Positions 6,820 through 11,479 of a stretch of 11,678 nt of DNA are shown in pieces. Source of the stretch: an uncultured Eubacteriales bacterium. GTDB taxonomy: Bacteria; Bacillota; Clostridia; Oscillospirales; Oscillospiraceae. The position numbers were made by a program, and so were the translations under genes. The notes beneath the pieces were generated by a model. It searched no databases. It was not told where the DNA came from and saw nothing but the letters and a program-made list of their open reading frames with translations. How positions within the stretch are numbered: the first letter of the stretch is position 1; every line of letters starts with the position of its first letter. The DNA lies in assembly GCA_934572535.1 (NCBI GenBank), contig CAKTLJ010000035.1, positions 1 to 11,678 of the forward strand, given 5' to 3'.

Positions 6820-7245
6820 TCAAGAATAACGCGAGACATCGTCGATGATGCAGGGGGCGTCATCGCTTTTCTCGAAGTCGCAGCGCCCGCCCTCGACGAT
6901 GATAGAAACGGTTTTGCCGTCATAGGTGAGCTTCTGGTCGGGGATGATATCTGCGTTGTTGGGGTCCAGACAGGAGAGCAAGTAGGTGCCATCCTCTTGG
7001 GGGTCGAGCTGGCCGAGGATATAGCGGTCGTTGTGTTGGTCCGCGTAGTAAAACGCGCTGGACCGCTCGTCAGCGGGCGGATCGACAGAAAAGATGCGTT
7101 GATACGGTCCTGTGCCAGCCAGATAGGTCCCGGAGATCACCTCCGTCTTGGGCGGGGCGTTGCAGGTACAGCTGACCAGAAGCCCCAGCAGCCCAATCAA
7201 AAGGCATGACGAGAGGAGGCGGCGACGTCTCTTATCCTGCTTCAT
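6820..7245 (-). CDS. Putative lipoprotein of unknown function
   Basis: 141 residues. The N-terminus has five basic residues, a hydrophobic stretch and a lipobox LVSC with Cys at residue 26, so it is probably lipid-anchored on the outer face of the membrane after signal peptidase II cleavage. The mature part is about 115 residues with beta-rich character (SGTYLAGTGPYQRIFSVDPP, DGTYLLSCLDPN, YDGKTVSIIVEGGRCDF) and several Cys. I do not recognise a family. AAAGGAG lies 5 bases before the ATG. It is transcribed away from the first padR copy and from a promoter facing it (TTGACG / TATAAG). Its base composition is lower in GC than uvrD, in keeping with acquired DNA. Confidence 0.8.
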   Translation of the reverse strand: MKQDKRRRRLLSSCLLIGLLGLLVSCTCNAPPKTEVISGTYLAGTGPYQRIFSVDPPADERSSAFYYADQHNDRYILGQLDPQEDGTYLLSCLDPNNADIIPDQKLTYDGKTVSIIVEGGRCDFEKSDDAPCIIDDVSRYS

Positions 7246-7319
7246 GGCGACTCCTTTCCTTGGTGTTTTGCGGCTTGTCTTACAGGGTCGATGTTGAAAA
7301 ATGTCCGAGCCTTATCTTT

Positions 7320-7389
7320 CTTATATCATATTTTTTCATACACGTCAATAACAAACAGCATTGACAAAGTGATGTTTTTGAAATGTGAT
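7320..7389. promoter_or_regulatory. Divergent promoter region, copy 1 (lipoprotein gene / padR pseudogene)
   Basis: Minus strand: TTGACG (7343-7348), 17 bp, TATAAG (7320-7325), reading towards the lipoprotein gene. Plus strand: TTGACA (7361-7366), 17 bp, TGTGAT (7384-7389), reading towards the padR pseudogene. Compared with copy 2, the plus -10 has been weakened (TATGAT to TGTGAT). TATCATAT overlaps the minus -10, and the imperfect mirror ATGTGATA overlaps the plus -10. They are candidate PadR sites. Confidence 0.7.
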
Positions 7390-7650
7390 AAGACTGAGCT
7401 CAAAGAAAGGCCCTTTCTACTACTATGAAAGAACAAAAATCAAAAAAACCAGCGGGACACCCGCCAGCATACGCGAGGCGCTCAAGAAGGCAACCACAGA
7501 AATGTTGGTGCTCTTTGTGCTGCGCCAAAGACCCGGGTATACGTACGAAATGATGCAGTCCATCGAGCAGATGAGCGACGGCAAGATCACCTTAACACCC
7601 TTTATCAGGCCATCTACCGTCTGAACGATTTCGGGTATATCTATGAGAAG
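7322..7650 (+). repeat. Divergent-promoter/padR module, copy 1
   Basis: Aligns to 8413-8743 at about 95% identity with two single-base deletions (A-run at 7442-7448, and after 7593). Similarity ends sharply after GAGAAG at 7650, where uvrD-derived sequence takes over. Confidence 0.9.
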
Positions 7651-7893
7651 CGGGAGGAACCCGCGAAGCAGGCCCTCCGGCCCAGGCCCAAGCCCGGCGA
7701 CACGAAGCCGTCCCCCCAGGCCGACCCCACGCCCTACCTGCCGGGCGTCCGGGTGTTCCACCGGGTCTTCGGCCCCGGCAAGCTGGTGAACCGGCAGGGG
7801 GATATCGCCACGATTTTATTCGACTCCGGCGAGGAAAAGCGCTTCTCCCTGTCCACGGCGCTGCGGCAGAAGCAGCTGCGGCGGGAACGATAA
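7425..7893 (+). pseudogene. Frameshifted padR fragment fused to the uvrD C-terminal coding sequence
   Basis: The first 75 or so codons match the intact padR at 8516. One A is missing from an A-run at 7442-7448, and a second base is missing after 7593, so the PadR reading frame is broken twice. After the second break the frame reads IYRLNDFGYIYEK, then REEPAKQALRPRPKPGD and on through the helicase's Tudor-like domain to a stop at 7891-7893. The join is therefore in frame, so it could once have encoded a winged-helix/Tudor chimera. As it stands, an alternative ATG at 7385 gives only a 79-residue PadR-like piece. Its promoter -10 is also degraded. I judge it non-functional as a regulator. Confidence 0.85.
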
Positions 7894-8371
7894 CGGTCGT
7901 TAATAGGATGATAGCAGAGAAAAATAAAGGGTTCCCCGGTGCAGGGGAACCCTTTGATACCGTTGCTGTTATGGTTTCTGTGGCTGTCGTCAAACCGATT
8001 CTGCTTCGACAGCGGAGCGTGACCTGGCCTGTCTCCTGGTCATAATCGACAACCTTAATGTGGATGGCGATGGAGGAAACGGAGGAATCAATGTACCCTG
8101 TCTCAAGGGCCGTTTCGCCATTCAGCGCGATGGTGATGTGGGCGTCGGCGGGGATTGTCTTTTCAAATTCCTTGACCAGATTTTGCTTGGAAAGGACCTC
8201 CTGCGCCAGAAGGATTTGTTTGTTCTCCGTATTTTGAAGGGAGACCTCGATGGAACAGTCGATGGAATCAAACTCGTTTTCCACGCGGACACGGCTGGGC
8301 GAAAAGAAAAAATGATAGAGAACACCGAAGAGGACGCAGGCAAGCACAAGAAGAATAGCGGCTTTTTTCAT
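7592..8371 (-). CDS. Membrane-anchored exported protein of unknown function; C-terminal end uncertain
   Basis: The start MKKAAILLVLACVLFGVLYHFFF is a signal anchor or uncleaved signal peptide. It is followed by an extracytoplasmic domain of about 125 residues (VENEFDSIDCSIEVSLQN, then FEKTIPADAHITIALNG and VDYDQETGQVTLRCRSR). No family is recognised. The frame stays open through the gene's own terminator hairpin near 7926-7955 and then runs antisense through the duplicated uvrD end to 7592, giving 259 residues. The last 100 or so are low-complexity shadow sequence. The native stop has probably been lost or lies just before the hairpin in another frame. No strong ribosome binding site is seen. 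It is divergent from the intact padR and shares its promoter region. Confidence 0.6.
   Translation of the reverse strand: MKKAAILLVLACVLFGVLYHFFFSPSRVRVENEFDSIDCSIEVSLQNTENKQILLAQEVLSKQNLVKEFEKTIPADAHITIALNGETALETGYIDSSVSSIAIHIKVVDYDQETGQVTLRCRSRIGLTTATETITATVSKGSPAPGNPLFFSAIILLTTVIVPAAAASAAAPWTGRSAFPRRSRIKSWRYPPAGSPACRGRRPGGTPGRPAGRAWGRPGGTASCRRAWAWAGGPASRVPPASHRYTRNRSDGRWPDKGC
7669..7886 (+). repeat. uvrD 3'-end repeat, derived copy
   Basis: Matches 6510-6727 with three substitutions in 218 bp. It lies directly after the first padR fragment, at a constant offset of 1159 bp. Two bases into the final codon region the flanks diverge completely (GGGGTAG in the parent, ACGATAA here). Confidence 0.93.
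7917..7955 (-). terminator. Intrinsic terminator of the membrane-anchored protein gene
   Basis: A 12-bp perfect stem (AAAGGGTTCCCC / GGGGAACCCTTT, 6-base loop) is followed on the minus strand by ATTTTTCTCT. It lies inside the formally open frame of the gene it should end, an argument that the gene's true stop has been lost. Confidence 0.85.
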
Positions 8372-8410
8372 GTTACTTTAATCCCGTAGAGAATGTCTTG
8401 CTTTACCTGC

Positions 8411-8480
8411 AATATATCATATTTTCTCATACCTGTCAACAACAAACAACATTGACAAAGTGATGCTTTTGAAATATGAT
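8411..8480. promoter_or_regulatory. Divergent promoter region, copy 2 (membrane-anchored protein gene / padR)
   Basis: Minus strand: TTGACA (8434-8439), 17 bp, TATATT (8411-8416). Plus strand: TTGACA (8452-8457), 17 bp, TATGAT (8475-8480). Both are near-consensus sigma-A promoters placed back to back, 12 bp apart. TATCATAT (8415-8422) and its exact complement ATATGATA (8474-8481) overlap the two -10 boxes, a layout that would allow PadR to shut both at once. Operator function is inference. Confidence 0.82.
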
Positions 8481-8743
8481 AAGAGTGAGCTCAAAGAAAG
8501 GCCCTTTCTACTACTATGAAAGAACAAAAATCAAAAAAAACCAGCGGGACACCCGCCAGCATACGCGAGGCGCTCAAGAAGGCAACCACAGAAATGTTGG
8601 TGCTCTTTGTGCTGCGCCAAAAACCCGGGTATACGTACGAAATGATGCAGTCCATCGAGCAGATGAGTGACGGCAAGATCACCTTCAACACCCTCTATCA
8701 GGCCATCTACCGCCTGAAAGATTTTGGGTATATCTATGAGAAG
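8413..8743 (+). repeat. Divergent-promoter/padR module, copy 2 (intact)
   Basis: Full-length counterpart of 7322-7650 at a constant offset of 1091 bp up to the first deletion. This copy keeps the promoters, the complete A-run and the open padR frame. Confidence 0.9.
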
Positions 8744-8896
8744 GAGAAGGTCGTCTCCGAGGACAACCGCGTCCGCATCTATTTCGACGTCACCGAGACC
8801 GGCGCGCGCTATCTCCAAGACCTCATCGACGAGTATTACTCGTTCACCGGTGCGGTCAACCAGATCTTGGCTCAGGAGGACAAGCCCAATGACTAA
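8516..8896 (+). CDS. PadR family transcriptional regulator
   Basis: 126 residues. A PadR winged-helix domain fills most of the protein: the KKATTEMLVLFVLRQKPGYT start of the fold, YEMMQSIEQMSDGKITFNTL in the recognition region, YQAIYRLKDFGYIYEK, and the wing (EDNRVRIYFDVTETGARYL). A short C-terminal helix follows. PadR proteins usually repress nearby genes and respond to small molecules or envelope stress; here the divergent promoters are the obvious targets. The stop overlaps the next gene by 8 bp, a layout common for PadR with HAAS-type membrane partners. The ribosome binding site is weak (AAAGG about 13 bases upstream). A frameshifted second copy lies at 7425. Confidence 0.92.
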   Translation: MKEQKSKKTSGTPASIREALKKATTEMLVLFVLRQKPGYTYEMMQSIEQMSDGKITFNTLYQAIYRLKDFGYIYEKEKVVSEDNRVRIYFDVTETGARYLQDLIDEYYSFTGAVNQILAQEDKPND

Positions 8897-9284
8897 GGAA
8901 CTGAAACACTACTACCAGGAGGTCCGTAGTCATTTGTTCTGCCCCAGGAGGGAGAAGAAGCGCCTCCTCGCGCAGGCCCACCAAATGGTGATGGAACTGC
9001 AAGAAAGTGATCCCGACCTGGGCTATTCTGATGTTGTGGATTTCTTAGGAGAACCCCAGGAGTTGGCCGCCACCTTTATGGAGGGCATGGACCCGGCGGC
9101 GGTGGAAGGCTACAAAAAGAAGAAAAAACGGATCCGTATCAGCATCATTGCTCTTATGGTGGCTGTCATAGTTGCCTTATCAGCTTTCGCTGTCTATGCT
9201 GTACAGGTGCAGTCCGAAGTGGAGGTCACCAGGGAGGACACCATTATCATTACAGGGGATGACATTATCGAATCCGAAAACTAA
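8889..9284 (+). CDS. HAAS/DUF1700-like small membrane protein, PadR partner
   Basis: 131 residues. A helical cytoplasmic domain (KHYYQEVRSHLFCPRREKKR, then SDVVDFLGEPQELAATFMEG) resembles the HAAS domain found in PadR-linked membrane proteins, where the G-x-P-x-E-x-A motif recurs. A basic stretch (YKKKKKRIRI) precedes one transmembrane helix at about residues 83-105, and a short acidic tail lies outside. AGGAGG sits 9 bases before the ATG inside padR, and the ATGACTAA overlap suggests coupled translation. Its likely role is to transmit a membrane signal to PadR; this is inferred from gene pairing. Family assignment is by pattern only. Confidence 0.75.
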   Translation: MTKELKHYYQEVRSHLFCPRREKKRLLAQAHQMVMELQESDPDLGYSDVVDFLGEPQELAATFMEGMDPAAVEGYKKKKKRIRISIIALMVAVIVALSAFAVYAVQVQSEVEVTREDTIIITGDDIIESEN

Positions 9285-9521
9285 AAAAAGGATTTAGGAA
9301 ACGGAATTACAGTAGAGAGCGTTCTGGTAGTTGAGCCGTCCCTGGCCCGCAGCTCTAGCAGGAGCGCCAGCATGACCAGCGGGTGGACCTATGCAAATCA
9401 ATCCATCACCCGATCCGGAGGGACTGCAACGTTGACTGCGACCCTGAAAAAGATTGCGATCAATGTTCCTGTTAACATGAAAATTTCCTGCTCTCCCTCT
9501 GGCGTTATTACACATGGTTGA
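9285..9521 (+). pseudogene. C-terminal remnant of a secreted protein gene
   Basis: An open frame without a start codon follows directly, in the same frame, after the stop of the HAAS-like gene. It ends at TGA 9519-9521. The 78 codons include SASMTSGWTYANQSITRSGG, TATLTATLKK and MKISCSPSG. This Ser/Thr-rich, beta-strand pattern is like the ends of secreted clostridial proteins, but I cannot name a family. The missing 5' part, including the signal peptide, suggests a deletion that joined it to the upstream gene. Internal ATG codons are possible starts but lack a ribosome binding site. A strong terminator follows within 15 bp, as expected for a former operon end. Confidence 0.6.
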
Positions 9522-9537
9522 CAGAATATTTGACAAA
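9518..9537 (+). repeat. 20-bp direct repeat, left copy
   Basis: TTGACAGAATATTTGACAAA differs at one position from the 20 bp at 10466-10485. The two copies bracket a roughly 950-bp AT-richer segment. Confidence 0.75.
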
Positions 9538-9587
9538 CGAGCGAGGTTTGGAGCCCGAAAGGGCTTCCAAACCTCGCCGTTTGCTTT
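9535..9587 (+). terminator. Intrinsic terminator of the padR operon
   Basis: A long stem, GCGAGGTTTGG / CCAAACCTCGC with inner AGCCC / GGGCT and a GAAA tetraloop, is extended at the base by AAACG / CGTTT and followed by GCTTT. It is among the longest hairpins in the window. The stretch from 9588 to 9730 holds no gene I can support. Confidence 0.85.
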
Positions 9588-9730
9588 AATGAGGATACCG
9601 GAGAACACACCTGCCCGTCTGCTAAGAGCCCAGATTGAGGAACTGGTGTATAGAAACGATACGAAGCGTATTCTCCCAAAGAAGAAAATCGGCAGCGCAT
9701 CCCTGGGTGTTGTTCCAGACGTAGGGGCAA

Positions 9731-9892
9731 TCAATCCTCTTTTCGATATCCGAGAATCATCACAATGAGACCAACAAGGCAGGCCAAGGCTCCGCCTGGA
9801 GGCGTGAATAATATACAGCTCGTGCTGGCAACAAAAGCTCCACCTGCAATCATGATTCCCAAACCAATCAAGCACAGCTTAAACCCTTTCAT
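9731..9892 (-). CDS. Small two-helix membrane protein of unknown function
   Basis: 53 residues with two hydrophobic segments, LCLIGLGIMIAGGAFVAS and GGALACLVGLIVMILGY, a short connecting loop and a charged C-terminus (RKED). AGGGGG lies 7 bases before the chosen ATG. An alternative ATG 18 bases upstream (9908-9910) overlaps the previous gene's stop as ATGA. It lies 14 bp after the upstream gene and is probably co-transcribed with it. No family recognised. Confidence 0.65.
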   Translation of the reverse strand: MKGFKLCLIGLGIMIAGGAFVASTSCILFTPPGGALACLVGLIVMILGYRKED

Positions 9893-9906
9893 TAAGATGC
9901 CCCCTA

Positions 9907-10314
9907 TCATTTTATAATGACGCCTCCACTTACTGTAGGCCAATTTCGACTTTTTTGGGAATAAGATATTGCCAACTCACCAGACAAAGTAAAGTTAACA
10001 AGTGAAATCTTCGCCGACGGGTCTGAGACGTACTTTCTATAATTGTGCTCATAAGAAAAAAGTATTTTATTTTCAGGGGTTCCGCTCACACCCGATTTTT
10101 TTGCTATGTAAACTGTGATTTTTCCACTCTCAGCAGGAACACAGACGTTAGGAATCGAACCATCTCGAACGCTATATGCCACTCCATTATTTTTTTCAGA
10201 ATGTTTGCTGAGAACCCCACGGTAGATATTTTTTGCAGGCGTTGCATTTGCTTTGTCGTCTACATAACAAGTCTGAGCTCCATAGTTGGAAAAAGTTTTC
10301 GCGAAAGATTTCAC
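9907..10314 (-). CDS. Hypothetical protein, probably 5'-truncated export substrate
   Basis: 135 residues from a GTG start (MKSFAKTFSNYGAQTCYVDD onward), with beta-rich content (NGVAYSVRDGSIPNVCVPAE, ITVYIAKKSGVSG, LVNFTLSGELAISYSQKS). No signal peptide remains. The frame stays open upstream of the GTG for about 40 bases (reading IYLGISNKKSYYIV) to a TAA, with no ATG, although a good GAGGAG site and a strong promoter lie just before. This suggests the 5' end with its signal peptide was deleted. It is AT-rich compared with its neighbours. The family is not recognised. It occupies the same place, facing away from a padR module, as the lipoprotein and membrane-anchored genes. Confidence 0.55.
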   Translation of the reverse strand: MKSFAKTFSNYGAQTCYVDDKANATPAKNIYRGVLSKHSEKNNGVAYSVRDGSIPNVCVPAESGKITVYIAKKSGVSGTPENKILFSYEHNYRKYVSDPSAKISLVNFTLSGELAISYSQKSRNWPTVSGGVIIK

Positions 10315-10370
10315 GATATAATAAGACTTTTTGTTTGAGATACCAAGATAGATAGTCTCCTCTTAGGCAT

Positions 10371-10399
10371 AATATATCATATATTTACACACTTGTCAA
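10371..10399 (-). promoter_or_regulatory. Leftward promoter of the third module
   Basis: The minus strand has TTGACA (10394-10399), a 17-bp spacer, and TATATT (10371-10376), close to consensus and aligned with the same promoter in copy 2. It points at the truncated export-like gene and the small membrane protein gene. Confidence 0.8.
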
Positions 10400-10440
10400 T
10401 AATAGTTATATATGAAATGATGCAGTCCATCAAGCAGAAT
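10371..10440 (+). repeat. Third, internally deleted remnant of the divergent-promoter/padR module
   Basis: 10371-10402 resembles the leftward promoter part of the module (AATATATCATAT shared). 10411-10438 matches padR codons around YEMMQSIEQ (TGAAATGATGCAGTCCATC, one change after it). About 200 bp between them, including the padR start, have been lost. The padR fragment ends after AGCAGA. Confidence 0.8.
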
Positions 10441-10465
10441 TAAGAAGACTGCCGGTGCGGCAAAT

Positions 10466-10485
10466 TTGACGGAATATTTGACAAA
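10466..10485 (+). repeat. 20-bp direct repeat, right copy
   Basis: TTGACGGAATATTTGACAAA, one mismatch from 9518-9537. Its second TTGACA serves as the -35 of the next promoter. Confidence 0.75.
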
Positions 10486-10506
10486 GGCGCCTGTTTGTGC
10501 TATACT
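10478..10506 (+). promoter_or_regulatory. Promoter of the CDF-like gene and its leader
   Basis: TTGACA (10478-10483), 17-bp spacer, TATACT (10501-10506). Transcription would begin near 10513, about 17 bases before the structured leader. Confidence 0.85.
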
Positions 10507-10529
10507 AACAGTAATATGATATGGTTGAT

Positions 10530-10699
10530 GATCTCCCGAGAGACCGAAAGGCACCGAAGAAGCAATGCGGTTGGGTCCTGTCTTACCGACCGAGGAAACT
10601 GAGCAGGTAAAAGGAAGGAGATCGGACAGATCTTTGGAGAGAGCGTCCTTCGAGGACGCCGCCGATGAGGACATAACCAACAGGCAACGAGGACAAAGA
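10530..10699 (+). promoter_or_regulatory. Tandem glycine-riboswitch-like leader RNA
   Basis: Two successive aptamer-like units. The first is closed by GATCTCC (10530-10536) with GGAGATC (10617-10623) and contains CGAGAGACC, GGCACCGAAGAAGCAA, a P3-like hairpin (GGTTGGGT / ACCGACC) and CAGGTAAAAGGA. The second is closed by CTTT (10632-10635) with AAAG (10695-10698) and contains GGAGAGAGC, a GCGTCC / GGACGC hairpin, CCGCCGATGAGG and ACAGGCAACGAGGAC. The order GGAGAG, CACCGAAG..GCAA, CAGGYAAAAGGAC follows the glycine riboswitch consensus. The match is not perfect, so a variant ligand is possible. The second unit's closing helix shares bases with the attenuator stem downstream. Confidence 0.62.
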
Positions 10700-10736
10700 G
10701 TATGAAGACGCCCAAGGGCGGTTCATACTCTTTTTT
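10695..10736 (+). terminator. Attenuator hairpin after the leader RNA
   Basis: AAAGAGTATGAA (10695-10706) pairs with TTCATACTCTTT (10722-10733), with an inner CGCCC / GGGCG stem, followed by a T-run. Its first four bases are also the 3' arm of the second aptamer's closing helix, so ligand binding would tend to oppose termination (an ON switch). Confidence 0.8.
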
Positions 10737-10791
10737 CATGAGGAAAGGGTTCATATGGCAAGACGAGAGAACACACAAGGAGGCTTGCCAG

Positions 10792-11460
10792 ATGAAACGG
10801 CAGCGCGATGAACTTTTTTGGGAGAAAGCAGCCCTGATCCTGTCCTTGCTCAGCGGCATCCTCTTTCTGGGGGTGGAGCTGGCCGCGGCCCTGGCCACCC
10901 GCTCCCGGGGGATCTGGGCAGACAGCGTGTACGACCTGGGGGAGACCGCCTTCCTGGGCGTCTTTACCCTCCTCCTGCTCTTCCTGCGGGAGGAGCGGCG
11001 GGACCGGGTGCGCCAGGTCTTTACCGTCAGCAAAAATGCCCTGCTGGCCCTGCTGCTGACCGCCCTCATTGGGGAGAACGTCCGCGTCCTCCTCAGCGGC
11101 GGCCACGTGATCGACCCCCGCCAGATCTGGGGCATGGAGAGCGGCCTCTGCCTGATGGCCTTTGTGGTGACCGTCCTGCTGTCGTGCCTGGCCCGGGGCA
11201 GCGCCTCTCCCGCCGTGCGCAGTGAGGTGGTGAGCTGGGCCATTGATGTGGCTGGCTGCGGCGGGATGATCCTGGCCTACGGCCTGTGCGCCTGGCTGGG
11301 GGAGGCCTACCCCTGGCTCACCCGCTATGCGGACAGCCTCATTGCCATCCTCCTGAGCGTCCCCGCCCTCATCGGGGTGGTCCGGATGCTGGCGGAGAGC
11401 TTGGCCGACCTGCCTCTGTGGGCGGGCGGAAGACCCGTTGCGAAGAAAAAACAGCCCTGA
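10792..11460 (+). CDS. Divergent cation diffusion facilitator (CDF)-like membrane protein
   Basis: 222 residues with about six hydrophobic segments. It aligns by eye with E. coli FieF: WADSVYDLGE keeps the DxxxD pair of transmembrane helix 2, VRSEVVSWAIDVAGCGGMIL matches the VRADxLHxxSDV region of helix 5, and ADSLIAILLSVPALIGVVRM matches helix 6. In helix 5 the metal-binding His is replaced by Ser while the Asp is kept. The His-rich HGK loop and the cytoplasmic C-terminal domain of usual CDF exporters are missing. AAGGAGG lies 8 bases before the chosen ATG; an in-frame ATG at 10738 just after the attenuator is possible. Substrate unknown. Confidence 0.75.
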   Translation: MKRQRDELFWEKAALILSLLSGILFLGVELAAALATRSRGIWADSVYDLGETAFLGVFTLLLLFLREERRDRVRQVFTVSKNALLALLLTALIGENVRVLLSGGHVIDPRQIWGMESGLCLMAFVVTVLLSCLARGSASPAVRSEVVSWAIDVAGCGGMILAYGLCAWLGEAYPWLTRYADSLIAILLSVPALIGVVRMLAESLADLPLWAGGRPVAKKKQP

Positions 11461-11479
11461 CCGCATGGTCAAGGGCTGT
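11451..11479 (+). terminator. Terminator-type hairpin overlapping the CDF-like gene's stop codon
   Basis: ACAGCCCT / AGGGCTGT and GACC / GGTC form a stem with one bulged A and a GCAT loop. The TGA stop is inside the stem. An A-run precedes it, but no T-run follows because the multi-hairpin repeat starts at the next base. Confidence 0.7.

Noticed and set aside
7423..7761. A minus-strand open frame across the padR/uvrD junction
   Set aside because: It is antisense to both parts, and its first residues repeat the shadow frame opposite uvrD, showing it is a by-product of the duplication.
9514..9768. An 84-codon plus-strand open frame (MVDRIFDKRARF onward)
   Set aside because: It reads straight through the padR-operon terminator hairpin, has no ribosome binding site, and resembles no known family. 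A remnant of something cannot be excluded.
9294..9875. A 193-codon minus-strand open frame
   Set aside because: It crosses the strong terminator, overlaps the small membrane protein gene and the secreted-protein remnant in other frames, and has no recognisable domain or ribosome binding site.
10530..10699. NiCo (czcD) riboswitch reading of the leader
   Set aside because: A CDF gene downstream and the ACTGAGCAGGTAA string made this attractive, but the four-helix order and the closing GGGACAG segment are not found, while glycine-type blocks occur twice in order.
10702..10791. N-terminal extension of the CDF-like protein from 10702
   Set aside because: The extra start lies inside the attenuator stem; the ATG at 10792 has AAGGAGG at proper spacing and begins the family similarity.
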